A DNA stretch of 64,000 nt from Mycolicibacterium sp. HK-90 (GTDB lineage: Bacteria; Actinomycetota; Actinomycetes; Mycobacteriales; Mycobacteriaceae): assembly GCF_030486405.1 (NCBI RefSeq), contig NZ_CP129613.1:620001-684000 (forward strand), in the 5' to 3' direction. The stretch's first letter is position 1. Each line of letters opens with the position of its first letter. The position numbers and the translations under genes were made by a program. Under the pieces are notes generated by a model. It worked only from the letters and a program-made list of their open reading frames with translations, made no database searches and was not told where the DNA came from. Shown in pieces: positions 45,623 through 55,032 of the stretch.

Positions 45623-46969
45623 GTGACCATCGCCGAGATCGCGGGTGCAGCCGTCACCCAGGAACGCCGGCTCGTCACCGCCATCCCAGGTCCGATCTCT
45701 CAGGAGATGCAGGCCCGGAAGACTGCCGCGGTGGCCGGTGGCGTCGGAACCACGCTGCCCGTCTACGTGGTGGCCGCGGGCGGCGGAATCCTCCGCGACG
45801 CCGACGGCAACCAGCTCATCGACTTCGGCTCCGGCATCGCCGTCACCACCGTCGGCAACAGTGCGCCCGCGGTCGTCGAGGCCGTCACCGAGCAGGTCGC
45901 CGCGTTCACCCACACCTGTTTCATGGTCACGCCCTACGAGGGCTACGTGCGGGTGGCCGAGGAACTGAACCGGCTGACTCCCGGTGACCACGAGAAGCGC
46001 AGCGTCCTGTTCAACTCCGGTGCCGAAGCCGTCGAGAACGCCGTGAAGATCGCGCGGGCCCACACCCGCCGGCAGGCGGTCGTGGTGTTCGACCACGCCT
46101 ACCACGGCCGCACCAACCTGACCATGGCCATGACCGCCAAGAATCAGCCGTACAAGCACGGCTTCGGGCCGTTCGCCGGTGAGGTGTACCGGGTGCCGAC
46201 GTCGTTCCCGTTCCGGGACGGCGAGACCGACGGTGCGGCTGCGGCCGCTCGCGCCCTGGATCTGATCGACAAGCAGGTCGGCGCGGACAACGTGGCCGCC
46301 GTGGTCATCGAACCCGTGCAGGGTGAGGGCGGGTTCATCGTGCCCGCACCGGGCTTCCTGCGCGCCCTGCAGAACTGGTGCACGGACAACGGCGCCGTGT
46401 TCGTCGCCGACGAGGTGCAGTCCGGATTCGCCCGGACCGGCGCGATGTTCGCCGTCGAGCACGAGGACGTGGTGCCGGATCTCATCGTCACCGCCAAGGG
46501 CATCGCCGGCGGGCTGCCGCTGTCGGCGGTGACCGGTCGCGCCGAGATCATGGACGCCCCGCACGCCGGTGGCCTCGGCGGCACCTACGGCGGCAACCCG
46601 ATCGCCTGCGCCGCCGCACTCGCGGTCATCGACACCATCGAGCGCGAAGACCTGCTGGCCAAGGCCCGCCAGATCGAGAAGACCATGATCGGCCGCCTCG
46701 AGGCGATCGCCGCCGAGGATCCCCGGATCGGCGAGGTCCGCGGCCGCGGCGCCATGATCGCGGTCGAACTGGTCAAGGCGGGCACCACCGAGCCCGACGC
46801 CGACCTGGCCAAGCGCCTCTCCACCCTCGCCCACGCCCAGGGGCTGGTCGTGTTGACCTGCGGGACCTACGGCAACGTGCTCCGGTTCCTGCCGCCGCTG
46901 TCGATGCCCGACCATCTGCTCGACGAAGGGCTGGACATCCTGGCCGCCGTCTTCGCCGAGACCCGCTGA
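45623..46969 (+). CDS. gabT: 4-aminobutyrate aminotransferase
   Basis: A 448-residue PLP enzyme. The Schiff-base lysine is in LIVTAKGIAGGLPLSAVTGR; FNSGAEAVENAVKIAR and VFVADEVQSGFARTG are the other class-III aminotransferase motifs. It converts GABA plus 2-oxoglutarate to succinate semialdehyde and glutamate. GTG start with an AGGAGG ribosome site at 45612-45617. It is followed after 9 nt by gabD, and divergent from the PucR regulator. Confidence 0.95.
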   Translation: MTIAEIAGAAVTQERRLVTAIPGPISQEMQARKTAAVAGGVGTTLPVYVVAAGGGILRDADGNQLIDFGSGIAVTTVGNSAPAVVEAVTEQVAAFTHTCFMVTPYEGYVRVAEELNRLTPGDHEKRSVLFNSGAEAVENAVKIARAHTRRQAVVVFDHAYHGRTNLTMAMTAKNQPYKHGFGPFAGEVYRVPTSFPFRDGETDGAAAAARALDLIDKQVGADNVAAVVIEPVQGEGGFIVPAPGFLRALQNWCTDNGAVFVADEVQSGFARTGAMFAVEHEDVVPDLIVTAKGIAGGLPLSAVTGRAEIMDAPHAGGLGGTYGGNPIACAAALAVIDTIEREDLLAKARQIEKTMIGRLEAIAAEDPRIGEVRGRGAMIAVELVKAGTTEPDADLAKRLSTLAHAQGLVVLTCGTYGNVLRFLPPLSMPDHLLDEGLDILAAVFAETR

Positions 46970-46978
46970 GGCCGAGCC

Positions 46979-48433
46979 GTGAACCCGCAGAACGCCATCG
47001 CCGCGCTGGACACCAAGCACGGCATCCTCATCGACGGCCAGGCCCGCGGTGCCGCCACGACGTTCGATGTGGCCGACCCGGCCACCGGCCTGACCATCGC
47101 CGAGGTGGCCGACGGCACGGTCGCCGACGCGCGCTCGGCAGTGGACGCCGCACACCGGGCGTTCCCAAACTGGGCCCGGACCAGCCCGCGGCAGCGTAGC
47201 GACATCCTGCGCCGGGTCTTCGATCTGATGATCGCCGACACCGACCGGCTGGCCGCGCTGATCTGCGCGGAGAACGGCAAGTCTGCCGCCGATGCCCGCG
47301 CCGAGGTCGGCTACGCCGCCGAGTTCTTCCGCTGGTTCGCCGAGGAAGCCGTTCGGACCGACGGCGGCTACGGCGTCAGCCCCGCCGGCGGCACCCGCAC
47401 CCTCGTCACGCACAAGCCGGTCGGGGTCGCCGCGCTGGTGACGCCGTGGAACTTCCCGGCCGCAATGGCAACCCGCAAGATTGCCCCGGCACTGGCCGCC
47501 GGTTGCACCGTGGTGTTGAAGCCGGCCGCCGAGACGCCGCTGACCGCGTTGGCAATCGCCGGGATCCTCTCGGCCGCAGGTGTTCCCGACGGTGTGGTGA
47601 ACATGGTGCCGACCACCGATGCCGCCGCTGTGGTCGAGAACTGGCTCAGCGACGACCGCGTCCGCAAGATTTCGTTCACCGGCTCCACCGGCGTCGGGCG
47701 GGTGCTGCTGAAACAGGCTGCCGACCGGATCGTCAACGCCAGCATGGAACTCGGCGGCAACGCTCCGTTCGTGGTCACCGCCGACGCCGACATCGAGGCC
47801 GCCGTCGCGGGGGCGATGGTGGCCAAGTTCCGCGGTGGCGGGCAGGCCTGCACCGCGGCCAACCGGTTCTACGTCCACGCCTCGGTGGCCGACGAGTTCG
47901 TCGCACGCTTCGCCGACGAAGTCGCGGCGCTGCGCGTCGGCCCGGCCTCCGATCCGGAGTCGCAGGTCGGCCCGCTGGTGAGCGAGCGGGCCGCACAGCG
48001 CGTCACCGCCGCGATCGATGCCGCGGTGGCCGAGGGTGCCGTGGTGGCCGCTCGGTCCGACGCCCCCGCCGAGGGCTGGTTCGTCGCACCGACACTGCTG
48101 ACCGGCGTCGCCCCGGACGCGGCGATCCTGGCCGACGAGATCTTCGGGCCCGTCGCACCCGTCGTGATCTGGGAGGACGAGGACGATCTCCTGCGCTGGG
48201 TCAATGACACCGAATACGGTTTGGCCGCATACATTTACGCCGGGCGTCTGCAGGATGCGGTGCGCCTGGCGGAGTCGTTCGACGCCGGCATGGTCGGTAT
48301 CAACCGGGGCATCGTGTCCGACCCGTCCACCCCGTTCGGCGGGATGAAGCAGAGCGGACTCGGTCGTGAAGGCGCCAGGGACGGCCTGCACGAGTTCCAG
48401 GAGACGCAGTACTTCAGCGTGGCGTTCGACTGA
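46979..48433 (+). CDS. gabD: Succinate-semialdehyde dehydrogenase
   Basis: A 484-residue aldehyde dehydrogenase. The catalytic Cys is in RGGGQACTAANRFYVHA, the general-base Glu in NASMELGGNAPFVV; NAD(P)-binding GSTGVGRVL and TPWNFPAAM are typical. It oxidises succinate semialdehyde, the product of GabT, to succinate. GTG start. The gene pair completes the GABA shunt or GABA degradation route. Confidence 0.93.
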   Translation: MNPQNAIAALDTKHGILIDGQARGAATTFDVADPATGLTIAEVADGTVADARSAVDAAHRAFPNWARTSPRQRSDILRRVFDLMIADTDRLAALICAENGKSAADARAEVGYAAEFFRWFAEEAVRTDGGYGVSPAGGTRTLVTHKPVGVAALVTPWNFPAAMATRKIAPALAAGCTVVLKPAAETPLTALAIAGILSAAGVPDGVVNMVPTTDAAAVVENWLSDDRVRKISFTGSTGVGRVLLKQAADRIVNASMELGGNAPFVVTADADIEAAVAGAMVAKFRGGGQACTAANRFYVHASVADEFVARFADEVAALRVGPASDPESQVGPLVSERAAQRVTAAIDAAVAEGAVVAARSDAPAEGWFVAPTLLTGVAPDAAILADEIFGPVAPVVIWEDEDDLLRWVNDTEYGLAAYIYAGRLQDAVRLAESFDAGMVGINRGIVSDPSTPFGGMKQSGLGREGARDGLHEFQETQYFSVAFD

Positions 48434-48449
48434 ACTGCGCGCCGCCGTC

Positions 48450-48830
48450 TCAGAACGGCGAGGTGTGCGACATCAGACTCAACATCAGCACGGTCGCGCC
48501 GAGCAGCGCGCCGAACATGGCCAGGCCCATGACGGTGACGATGACCCACGACAGGCAGAGCTGCTTGCCCCGCTGAATTTTCGCGAGTCGCTCGTCATGC
48601 ACGAACTCGCGCGCGACGACCGCGAATTCGACATCGTCGAGTTCCGCATCGGCGACGGGTGCCCCGGAGGCGATCTCACGAAGGCGGGCGGCGGCGATCC
48701 CGACACCGACCCCGGCGAACCGCCGACTCATCTGACGCGCCTGCCGCCGGCTGAGCCGGTGATCGAGCGCGCACATCGCATGCGGCCACTGTCCCCACCC
48801 GCCGCTATGCGCGTTTGACGGGGTCGTCAC
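48450..48830 (-). CDS. Hypothetical membrane-anchored protein, 126 residues
   Basis: I do not recognise a family. The C-terminus holds one long hydrophobic stretch (about 93-118, LSWVIVTVMGLAMFGALLG), so the protein is probably tail-anchored with a basic soluble N-terminal part (RRLSRRQARQMSRRFAG-like) that contains one cysteine. GTG start; a TAGACT box lies 8 nt before it. It is convergent with gabD, 16 nt from its stop. Confidence 0.6.
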   Translation of the reverse strand: MTTPSNAHSGGWGQWPHAMCALDHRLSRRQARQMSRRFAGVGVGIAAARLREIASGAPVADAELDDVEFAVVAREFVHDERLAKIQRGKQLCLSWVIVTVMGLAMFGALLGATVLMLSLMSHTSPF

Positions 48831-48884
48831 AAACCTTGAGTCTAGGCCTGTACGGCCGCCAACGGGCCAGAGTTCTTGCGTTGT

Positions 48885-50768
48885 TCAGCGGATGACGCGA
48901 TGCACGTCGTCCGTCAGGTCGGGCCCCTCCTGAGCGATCCACGGACCTTCGATCGACGGGTCGATGATGCCCTCTTCCAGCCACGTGTAGCGGCCGGCGA
49001 GCACGCCGTGGGTCAACGCCCGGTCGGAATCGTCGCTGTTGTGCCAGAGTTCGTCGAACAACCGGTCGGCCCGTACCCGGGCCTGCCGGCAGAACGCGTC
49101 GGCCAGCTCCACGGCGGCCTCGTCGTCACCGGCCCGGACGCACGCCGCCGTCATCGCGAACAACTCGGCCCCGATGTCGACGATCCGGCCCAGGAACCGT
49201 TGCTTGTGCTCCAACTTGCCCTGCCACCGGGACATCGCGTAGAAGGTGCTGCGGGCCAGTTTGCGGCTGGCGCGTTCGACGTAGCGCAGGTGTTCGGCCA
49301 GCGATCCGAATTCGGTGAAAGATGTTGGCAGTTGGCCTTTTCCGGTGACCAGGGTGGGCAACCAGCGCGCATAGAACCTGCCGGCCCGCGTGGCGGCCTT
49401 GGCCTTGTGCTTGAGATCGGCTTCCGGGTCGATGATGTCGCCGGCGACCGACAGGTGGGCATCCACCGCCTCGCGGGCCAGCATCAGATGCATGATCTCG
49501 GTGGAGCCTTCGAAGATCCGGTTGATGCGCATATCGCGCAGGACCTGCTCGACGGGCACGCCACGTTCGCCGCGGGCGGCCAGCGACTCGGCGGTCTCGA
49601 AGCCGCGGCCGCCCCGAATCTGCACCAGTTCGTCGGCGATCAGCCAGGTCATCTCCGAGCCGTAGAGCTTGGCCAGAGCGGCCTCGATCCGGATATCGGT
49701 GCGACCCGCATCGGCCAGCTCGCTGGCGAGTTCGACCATCGATTCGATGCCATAGGCGGTGGCCGCGATGAACGCGACCTTGCCGGCCACCGCGTCGTGT
49801 TCGCCGACCGGGCGGCCCCACTGGACGCGTTCCTTCGACCATTCCCGCGCGATCTTCAGACACCACTTCGCCGTTCCCGTACACACCGCGGGCAACGACA
49901 GCCGCCCGACGTTGAGCGTCGACAACGCGATCTTGAGGCCCTCACCTTCCTTGCCGATGCGGTTGGCGGCCGGAACCCGGACGTCGGTCAGCTTGGTCAG
50001 GCCGTTCTCGATACCGCGCAACCCCATGAATGTGTTCCGGTTGGTCACGACGATGCCGGGGGTGTCCGCTTCGACGACGAACGCGGTGATGCCGCCGCGA
50101 CGCCCCTCGGCCTTGGGGACCTGGGCCATCACGACCAGCAGGTCGGCGATGACGCCGTTGGTGGTCCACAGTTTGACGCCGTTGAGCACATAGTCGTCAC
50201 CGTCCGGGGTGGCGGTGGCGTGCAACCGGGCGGGGTCGCTGCCGACGTCCGGCTCGGTGAGCAGGAAGGCGCTGATCTCCCGCGTGCACCTGGGCAGCCA
50301 GGTGCGCTTCTGCTCGTCTGTCCCGAACATCGACACCGGCTGCGGTACCCCGATCGACTGATGCGCGGACAACAACGCGCCCAGTGCCGGGTGGACCGAG
50401 CCGACCAGGGAAAGCGCCTTGTTGTAGTAGACCTGTGAGAGTCCGAGCCCCTCGTACTCGGTTCCGATCTTCATGCCGAAGGCGCCGAGTTCCTTGAGAC
50501 CCCGGATCACCTTGTCCGGGATCTGCGCATCGCGTTCGATCACCGCGGCATCGATCTGCGACTCGCAGAACTCCCGCAGCTTGGACAGGAATGCCTCGCC
50601 CCGCTCCGTGGTCTCGGCCGGGCCGCGGGGGTGTGGGTGGACGAGGTCCAGTCGCAACCTGCCGAGGAACAACTCTTTGCCGAAACTGGGCTGTCGCCAC
50701 TGCGCTTCCCGCGCCTCCTCGGCGACCTGCCTGGCCTGTTGTTCGTTGATCTCTCCGGTAGCGGTCAT
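48885..50768 (-). CDS. fadE10: FadE10-like acyl-CoA dehydrogenase
   Basis: A 627-residue protein very like M. tuberculosis FadE10 (Rv0873, 650 residues) as I recall it: start with NEQQARQVAEEAREAQWRQP, KELFLGRLRLDLVHPHP, the FAD motif LLTEPDVGSDPARLHATATP, GVKLWTTNGVIADLLVVMA and the C-terminal RRINRIFEGSTEIMHLML-type segment. The dehydrogenase domain is followed by an extra helical C-terminal domain of about 200 residues, which marks this large subgroup. Substrate unknown. ATG at 50768. FadE10 of M. tuberculosis is reported to lack the usual catalytic Glu; I did not check this here. Confidence 0.85.
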   Translation of the reverse strand: MTATGEINEQQARQVAEEAREAQWRQPSFGKELFLGRLRLDLVHPHPRGPAETTERGEAFLSKLREFCESQIDAAVIERDAQIPDKVIRGLKELGAFGMKIGTEYEGLGLSQVYYNKALSLVGSVHPALGALLSAHQSIGVPQPVSMFGTDEQKRTWLPRCTREISAFLLTEPDVGSDPARLHATATPDGDDYVLNGVKLWTTNGVIADLLVVMAQVPKAEGRRGGITAFVVEADTPGIVVTNRNTFMGLRGIENGLTKLTDVRVPAANRIGKEGEGLKIALSTLNVGRLSLPAVCTGTAKWCLKIAREWSKERVQWGRPVGEHDAVAGKVAFIAATAYGIESMVELASELADAGRTDIRIEAALAKLYGSEMTWLIADELVQIRGGRGFETAESLAARGERGVPVEQVLRDMRINRIFEGSTEIMHLMLAREAVDAHLSVAGDIIDPEADLKHKAKAATRAGRFYARWLPTLVTGKGQLPTSFTEFGSLAEHLRYVERASRKLARSTFYAMSRWQGKLEHKQRFLGRIVDIGAELFAMTAACVRAGDDEAAVELADAFCRQARVRADRLFDELWHNSDDSDRALTHGVLAGRYTWLEEGIIDPSIEGPWIAQEGPDLTDDVHRVIR

Positions 50769-50865
50769 AGCCGGCCTCCATGCATCGGGCCCTACTCGAC
50801 GGTAACTCCGTTCGGTGGTGGGATACCCGCAAACGGCCAGACCACACGGCTGAGACGATGACCCG

Positions 50866-51663
50866 GTGACGACGTCGGATGCCGGCACCTTTCACGGAGA
50901 CATGGCCTATCTCGCCGTCGGCGTGGGGCCGCCGGTGATCTCGATCCGACCGGTGATGCCGTCCAGCGACAATCCGAGGGGGCTGACCCGCTGGGCCGAG
51001 CAGCGCGCTTTGGCGGCCCTGACCCGCCACTTCACCGTGTATTCGATCGGCCGCCGTCCGGGCCTGACGCCCGGCCTGACGATGAGCGAACTCGCCGCCC
51101 ACTATGCCGAGGCGATCGACCACGGCTTCGGCGACGCTGTCGACGTCCTCGGGGTGTCCACGGCCGGCAGCGTCGCCCTGCAGCTCGCCGCCGACCATCC
51201 CGGGCTGGTGCGCCGGTTGGTCGTCGCTGCCACCGCATGCCGGCTGGGCGAAGACGGCCGCCGGATGCAGCGCCGGTATGCCGATCTGCTGGCCCGGGGC
51301 GGATACCGCAAGGCCGAGGCCGCCCTCAGCCCGGCGATCGCCGACTCCCGGCTGGGGCAGCGCCTCATGTCCGGGGTGATGGCGCTGAGTCCTCGGCCGC
51401 AGGATCCGGGCGGGATGGTCGCGATGCTGCTGGCCGAAGACACCTTCGATCTGTGCGGACGGCTCTCGGACATCACCGCGCCGACGCTGGTGATCGCCGG
51501 GGAGCGGGACCGCCTCTATCCACCCGATCTCGCGCGGCGAACCGCCGACGGAATCCCCGGTGCCGCACTGCAGATGTACCCCGACCGCATGCACCACACC
51601 GTCGCCCGCGGTCCGCGGTTCAGTGCCGACGTCACCACGTTTCTCACCGGGGCCCAGTCATGA
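50866..51663 (+). CDS. Alpha/beta hydrolase
   Basis: A 265-residue hydrolase fold. The nucleophile Ser is in LGVSTAGSVALQLA (GxSxxG), the acid probably in VIAGERDRLYPPDL, and the base His in DRMHHTVARG. No signal peptide. GTG start. It is divergent from fadE10 and followed 59 bp later by a CoA-transferase with its own operator, so it is probably a separate transcript. Substrate unknown. Confidence 0.82.
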   Translation: MTTSDAGTFHGDMAYLAVGVGPPVISIRPVMPSSDNPRGLTRWAEQRALAALTRHFTVYSIGRRPGLTPGLTMSELAAHYAEAIDHGFGDAVDVLGVSTAGSVALQLAADHPGLVRRLVVAATACRLGEDGRRMQRRYADLLARGGYRKAEAALSPAIADSRLGQRLMSGVMALSPRPQDPGGMVAMLLAEDTFDLCGRLSDITAPTLVIAGERDRLYPPDLARRTADGIPGAALQMYPDRMHHTVARGPRFSADVTTFLTGAQS

Positions 51664-51690
51664 CCGCCTGAGCCGAACCGGTCTCGCTAC

Positions 51691-51703
51691 ACTTACCGTA
51701 AGT
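51691..51703. promoter_or_regulatory. Palindrome ACTTAC-C-GTAAGT upstream of the CoA-transferase gene
   Basis: A perfect 6+1+6 inverted repeat 19 bp before the TTG start of the CoA-transferase. The compact shape fits a TetR-family operator of the kind seen in mycobacterial lipid catabolic genes. No TetR gene is adjacent, so the regulator would be encoded elsewhere. Confidence 0.5.
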
Positions 51704-51722
51704 ACAACGGTTAGGGGCCGCG

Positions 51723-52949
51723 TTGATCAAGGTAATGCAGGGTATCCGGGTGCTGGAGGTCGCACAGTTCACGTTCGTGCCCGCGGCGGGGGCCATCCTC
51801 GCCGACTGGGGCGCCGACGTCATCAAGGTGGAACACCCGGTGCGCGGGGACACCCAGCGGGGCTTCATCAACATGGGCGGGTTCGAACTCGACCCGAACC
51901 GGCATCCGCTCATCGAGCATCCCAACCGTGGCAAGCGGAGCGTCGGCATCGATGTCTCGACCCCCGGGGGTCAGGAGATCCTGTACGAGATCGCGAAGAC
52001 CGCAGATGTTTTCCTGACCAACTACATGCCCCAGGCGCGGCAGAAGAACAAGTTCGATGTCGAACACATCCGGGCGGTGAATCCGAACATCATCTACGCC
52101 CGTGGCAGCGCGTACGGCGACAAGGGGCCTGAGCGGCTGGTCGGCGGATTCGACGGTACCGCGTTCTGGACGCGCAGCGGCGTCGGGCATGCACTCACGC
52201 CCGAGGAGCTGGGCGGTGCGCTGTCCCAAGGCATTCCGGCGTTCGGTGATTCGATCGGCGGGATGAACATCGCGGGCGGCATCTCGGCGGCGTTGTTCCA
52301 CCGCGAACGCACCGGCGAGGCGCTCGAGGTGGATGTGTCGCTGCTGAGCACCGCGTGGTGGGCGGCCGGCGCCAGCGTGACGCAGGGCATGGAGACGGGG
52401 GAGACCATGCGGTCGTTGATGCCCGATTCCATTGGGCCGACGGTCAATCCGTTCCTCGGCAACTATCTGACGGCCGACGGCGGCACCATCAACCTGTGCA
52501 TCGTCAGCCCGACCGGCTACATTCGCGACGCCTTCGAGCACCTCGGCCTGCCCGAGCTCGCCGACGACCCGCGATTCTCCGACGTCCTTCCGCTGATCGA
52601 AAACGCCGAAGCGGCAGCGCAACTGATCGCCGAGTCGATCCGCAGCAAGCCCTTCGAGTACTGGCGTCAGCACCTCAAGACGATGAAGGGGCAGTGGGCG
52701 CCGTTCCAGAGCCTGGTCGACCTCGCCACCGACGACCAGGCCGTCGCCAACGACATGATCGTCGAGGTCGAAGCGACCGACGGTGGCAAGCCGTTCCGGG
52801 TGGTGCGCGGGCCCGTGCAGTTCAACCACGAACCACTGGAAACCACCCGCGCCCCGCAGGCGTCCGAGCACACCGAGATCGTGCTGATGGAACTCGGGAT
52901 CGACTGGGACCGGATCAGCGAACTGAAGGACGCAGGCGCGATCGCCTGA
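51723..52949 (+). CDS. CaiB/BaiF family (class III) CoA-transferase
   Basis: A 408-residue CoA-transferase. IRVLEVAQFTFVPAAGAILA and DWGADVIKVEHPVRGD begin the family fold, and IPAFGDSIGGMNIAGG places the nucleophilic Asp176 as in formyl-CoA transferase. It moves CoA between acyl groups or racemises branched acyl-CoA (close relatives). Start TTG 51723 or ATG 51735; a TTAGGGG ribosome-like site favours the TTG. Its neighbours suggest lipid or steroid catabolism. Confidence 0.88.
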   Translation: MIKVMQGIRVLEVAQFTFVPAAGAILADWGADVIKVEHPVRGDTQRGFINMGGFELDPNRHPLIEHPNRGKRSVGIDVSTPGGQEILYEIAKTADVFLTNYMPQARQKNKFDVEHIRAVNPNIIYARGSAYGDKGPERLVGGFDGTAFWTRSGVGHALTPEELGGALSQGIPAFGDSIGGMNIAGGISAALFHRERTGEALEVDVSLLSTAWWAAGASVTQGMETGETMRSLMPDSIGPTVNPFLGNYLTADGGTINLCIVSPTGYIRDAFEHLGLPELADDPRFSDVLPLIENAEAAAQLIAESIRSKPFEYWRQHLKTMKGQWAPFQSLVDLATDDQAVANDMIVEVEATDGGKPFRVVRGPVQFNHEPLETTRAPQASEHTEIVLMELGIDWDRISELKDAGAIA

Positions 52950-53065
52950 CTACGCGCCGGTTTCCACTCCACGGCTGTTGATCGGGCCGTGATCACGACC
53001 CCTGGGTAGAAAACGGTGGCGGTTGGCTTGCCCGGCCAGCGTGGCCCGCTGCGCGACGGTGTGTC

Positions 53066-53389
53066 CTAGTTGCAGCCGCCGGCGTGGACCCAGCGGCCGT
53101 TGTAGCCGATGCAGCCACTGATGTTCGAGCCCGGGGGCGGCGGTGGCGGCGGGGGCGGGTCTTCCGGCAGCGGGGCGTAATACGCCGGCGGCGGAACATA
53201 GGGGGCGACGGCGTCGGCGACGTTGACGCAACCGCCCACCGAGATCCGGCGGCCTGCGCTGGCGCATACGTCCGCGGCGGCCGTGCCGGCCGGGGCGAAC
53301 AGGACGATGGCGCCGGGCAGCGCCGTCAAGGCGAGCGCGGACGTCGCCGCACGGCGCCAGGTCGATCGTGACGATGAGTTGAACATCAT
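53066..53389 (-). CDS. Small exported cysteine protein, ADVCA-type
   Basis: A 107-residue protein with a signal peptide (residues 1 to about 38, ending AGTAAA) and a mature part starting DVCASAGRRISVGGCVNVAD. The middle has a run of nine prolines (about 79-87), and the tail SGCIGYNGRWVHAGGC carries two more cysteines. The first motif recurs in a second small secreted protein at 58891. I know no function for the family. It overlaps the hemophore-like gene by ATGA, so they are co-translated. 115 bp without any clear gene follow it up to the CoA-transferase. Confidence 0.72.
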   Translation of the reverse strand: MMFNSSSRSTWRRAATSALALTALPGAIVLFAPAGTAAADVCASAGRRISVGGCVNVADAVAPYVPPPAYYAPLPEDPPPPPPPPPGSNISGCIGYNGRWVHAGGCN

Positions 53390-53772
53390 TGTCCTAGAGG
53401 CTGGTCAGGCGGGGTGATACCGCAGCGGTTGCGGAAATCCTTCAGCGGTTGACGGATTCCCACGAGGTCGGCATGGGCTTGCGGATTGGCGTCGAAGAAG
53501 GCGCGAGTGGCGTCCGGCACCTCTTCGTGTGGGCGACCCTGCAGACCTGTGTAGAACTCGTTCACGTCCGGGTGGGTGAACAGGTACGTCGACGTCGCGG
53601 CGGCGACGCCCGAGGCGATGCCGGCGAGGTCGGCGGCCGTGCAGTTGGGTGGGCGCGGCGGCGGCTCGGCCGCTGCGGTCACCGGACCGAGAAGACCGAC
53701 GGCAACCCCGACGGCACCGGCGGCGAACGCGGGCACCATTCCGTAGCGCACGGTGGTGAGTGTGCGGGACAC
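53386..53772 (-). CDS. Exported hemophore-like (MHB, Rv0203-type) protein
   Basis: A 128-residue protein with a signal peptide of about 35 residues, ending near VTAAAEP. The mature part has Cys44 in NCTAADLAGIASGVAAATST, LFTHPDVNEFYTGLQG, NPQAHADLVGIRQPLKDF and a second Cys in RNRCG. This is the haem-binding helical domain (MHB) seen in Rv0203, which carries heme across the cell wall. The heme-binding Tyr/His residues of Rv0203 were not checked here. GTG start; the first gene of a two-gene unit with the small cysteine protein. Confidence 0.8.
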   Translation of the reverse strand: MSRTLTTVRYGMVPAFAAGAVGVAVGLLGPVTAAAEPPPRPPNCTAADLAGIASGVAAATSTYLFTHPDVNEFYTGLQGRPHEEVPDATRAFFDANPQAHADLVGIRQPLKDFRNRCGITPPDQPLGQ

Positions 53773-53905
53773 AGCGGGACTCCTTCCCGAGGTGGGCAGG
53801 TGCCGATTGCATCGCCCGGCGGGCCGAACATTAGCAGGCGGGACGGGGTGTGCGCGACGAATCGTTCTCTCGGCAAGGACGTGGCTTGGCTTGCGGTGTC
53901 AGCGT

Positions 53906-54922
53906 TTAGGGCCGTGGCGGAGATGCGATCCGGGCGTTGCGATAGGCCGTCGGGGTGGTGCCGAACCAGCGTTTGCAGGAGCGGGTCAGGACGCTCTGCT
54001 CGGCGTAGCCGAGTTGGTGGCAGAGCTGGTCGAGCCCGAGATCGGTGTCCAGCAGCAGGCGTTGAGCGACCTCTCGGCGCGTCTGGTCGACCAGGTCGGC
54101 GAACGTGGCGTCCTCGGTGCGCAGTCGCCGTTGCAGGGCCTTCGGGTGCAAACCGATGTTGCGGGCGATCTCGGTCAGACCGATGGCCCCGGTCGGCAGG
54201 AGTTGGCGAACCAGGCTGCGCACCAATTGGCTGGTCGTCGGGTTGGATTCACCGATGACCTCGGCCAGGTAATCGACCGCGGTCTGGTGGGCGAGTTGAT
54301 CGGTGGGCAGCGGGCGCTGCAGATCGGTGGTGCGCAGCGTGAAGCCGGCGACCGATTCGTAAAAGCTGGGCGGGCAGCCGAAATAGGCCTGATAGTCGTC
54401 GGCAGGGGTCAGCGCGGGATGGGGCAGGTGCACCGCGACGGGACGATAGGCGGCACCGAGGAACAGCCGCAGCACCTGCAGGGTGACTCCCAGTGAGAGT
54501 TCGATGGCCTGCGCCTGCGGCGGTGACGGGTCGAGCGCGTATTCGAACTCGAAGCGGCGAAGATCGGGGTCGAGGTGCGCGGTCACCCGCGCGGTGATCG
54601 AGGGGCTGTAGGCCGCCATGAACTTGTCGAAGATCACGAAGGCCTCGGCGACGGTGGCGGCATTGCGACCGGCAAGACCGACGGGGCCGAGGATGTCGAT
54701 TCCCTGTCGCAGCGCCAAACGCCGTCCGAAGTCGGGAGTTTCGAGGGTTGCGGCGGCATCTTCGAGCATCCGGGCACCGTTGGGTAGCGAGATGTAACGG
54801 TCATGGCGGCCGATGTCGTCGTAGGGAATGTGGGCCGCGGTCACGAGCGCGCGACTATTTCCGCCGAGTTCGGTAACGAGCTGATGAAAGTTCGTGAGCG
54901 CCGTCCCACGAATCACCGCCAT
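53906..54922 (-). CDS. AraC family regulator divergent from the arylsulfatase
   Basis: A 338-residue protein with the long N-terminal ligand-binding domain of the OruR/VirS-type AraC regulators (QLVTELGGNSRALVTAAHIP, RLALRQGIDILGPVGLAGRN) and a C-terminal AraC DNA-binding domain (IARNIGLHPKALQRRLRTED and LGYAEQSVLTRSCKRWFGTT). The start chosen is the ATG at 54922. It is divergent from an arylsulfatase operon, with 110 bp between, and probably activates it. The preceding 133 bp next to the hemophore gene show nothing clear. Confidence 0.88.
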   Translation of the reverse strand: MAVIRGTALTNFHQLVTELGGNSRALVTAAHIPYDDIGRHDRYISLPNGARMLEDAAATLETPDFGRRLALRQGIDILGPVGLAGRNAATVAEAFVIFDKFMAAYSPSITARVTAHLDPDLRRFEFEYALDPSPPQAQAIELSLGVTLQVLRLFLGAAYRPVAVHLPHPALTPADDYQAYFGCPPSFYESVAGFTLRTTDLQRPLPTDQLAHQTAVDYLAEVIGESNPTTSQLVRSLVRQLLPTGAIGLTEIARNIGLHPKALQRRLRTEDATFADLVDQTRREVAQRLLLDTDLGLDQLCHQLGYAEQSVLTRSCKRWFGTTPTAYRNARIASPPRP

Positions 54923-55032
54923 GTCCCAGACTGTCAAAGATTTGTCCTGGAAAGTCAAGACGGGGGGCCGCGATTTGCTGCACAGTAGATGCCCGGGTCG
55001 GGGCCACATTGCTATGGAGGGAAAGGGGCACG

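Noticed and set aside
45440..48391. 983-codon open frame antisense to gabT and gabD
   Set aside because: It is a shadow of two well-identified genes and has no motif or ribosome site.
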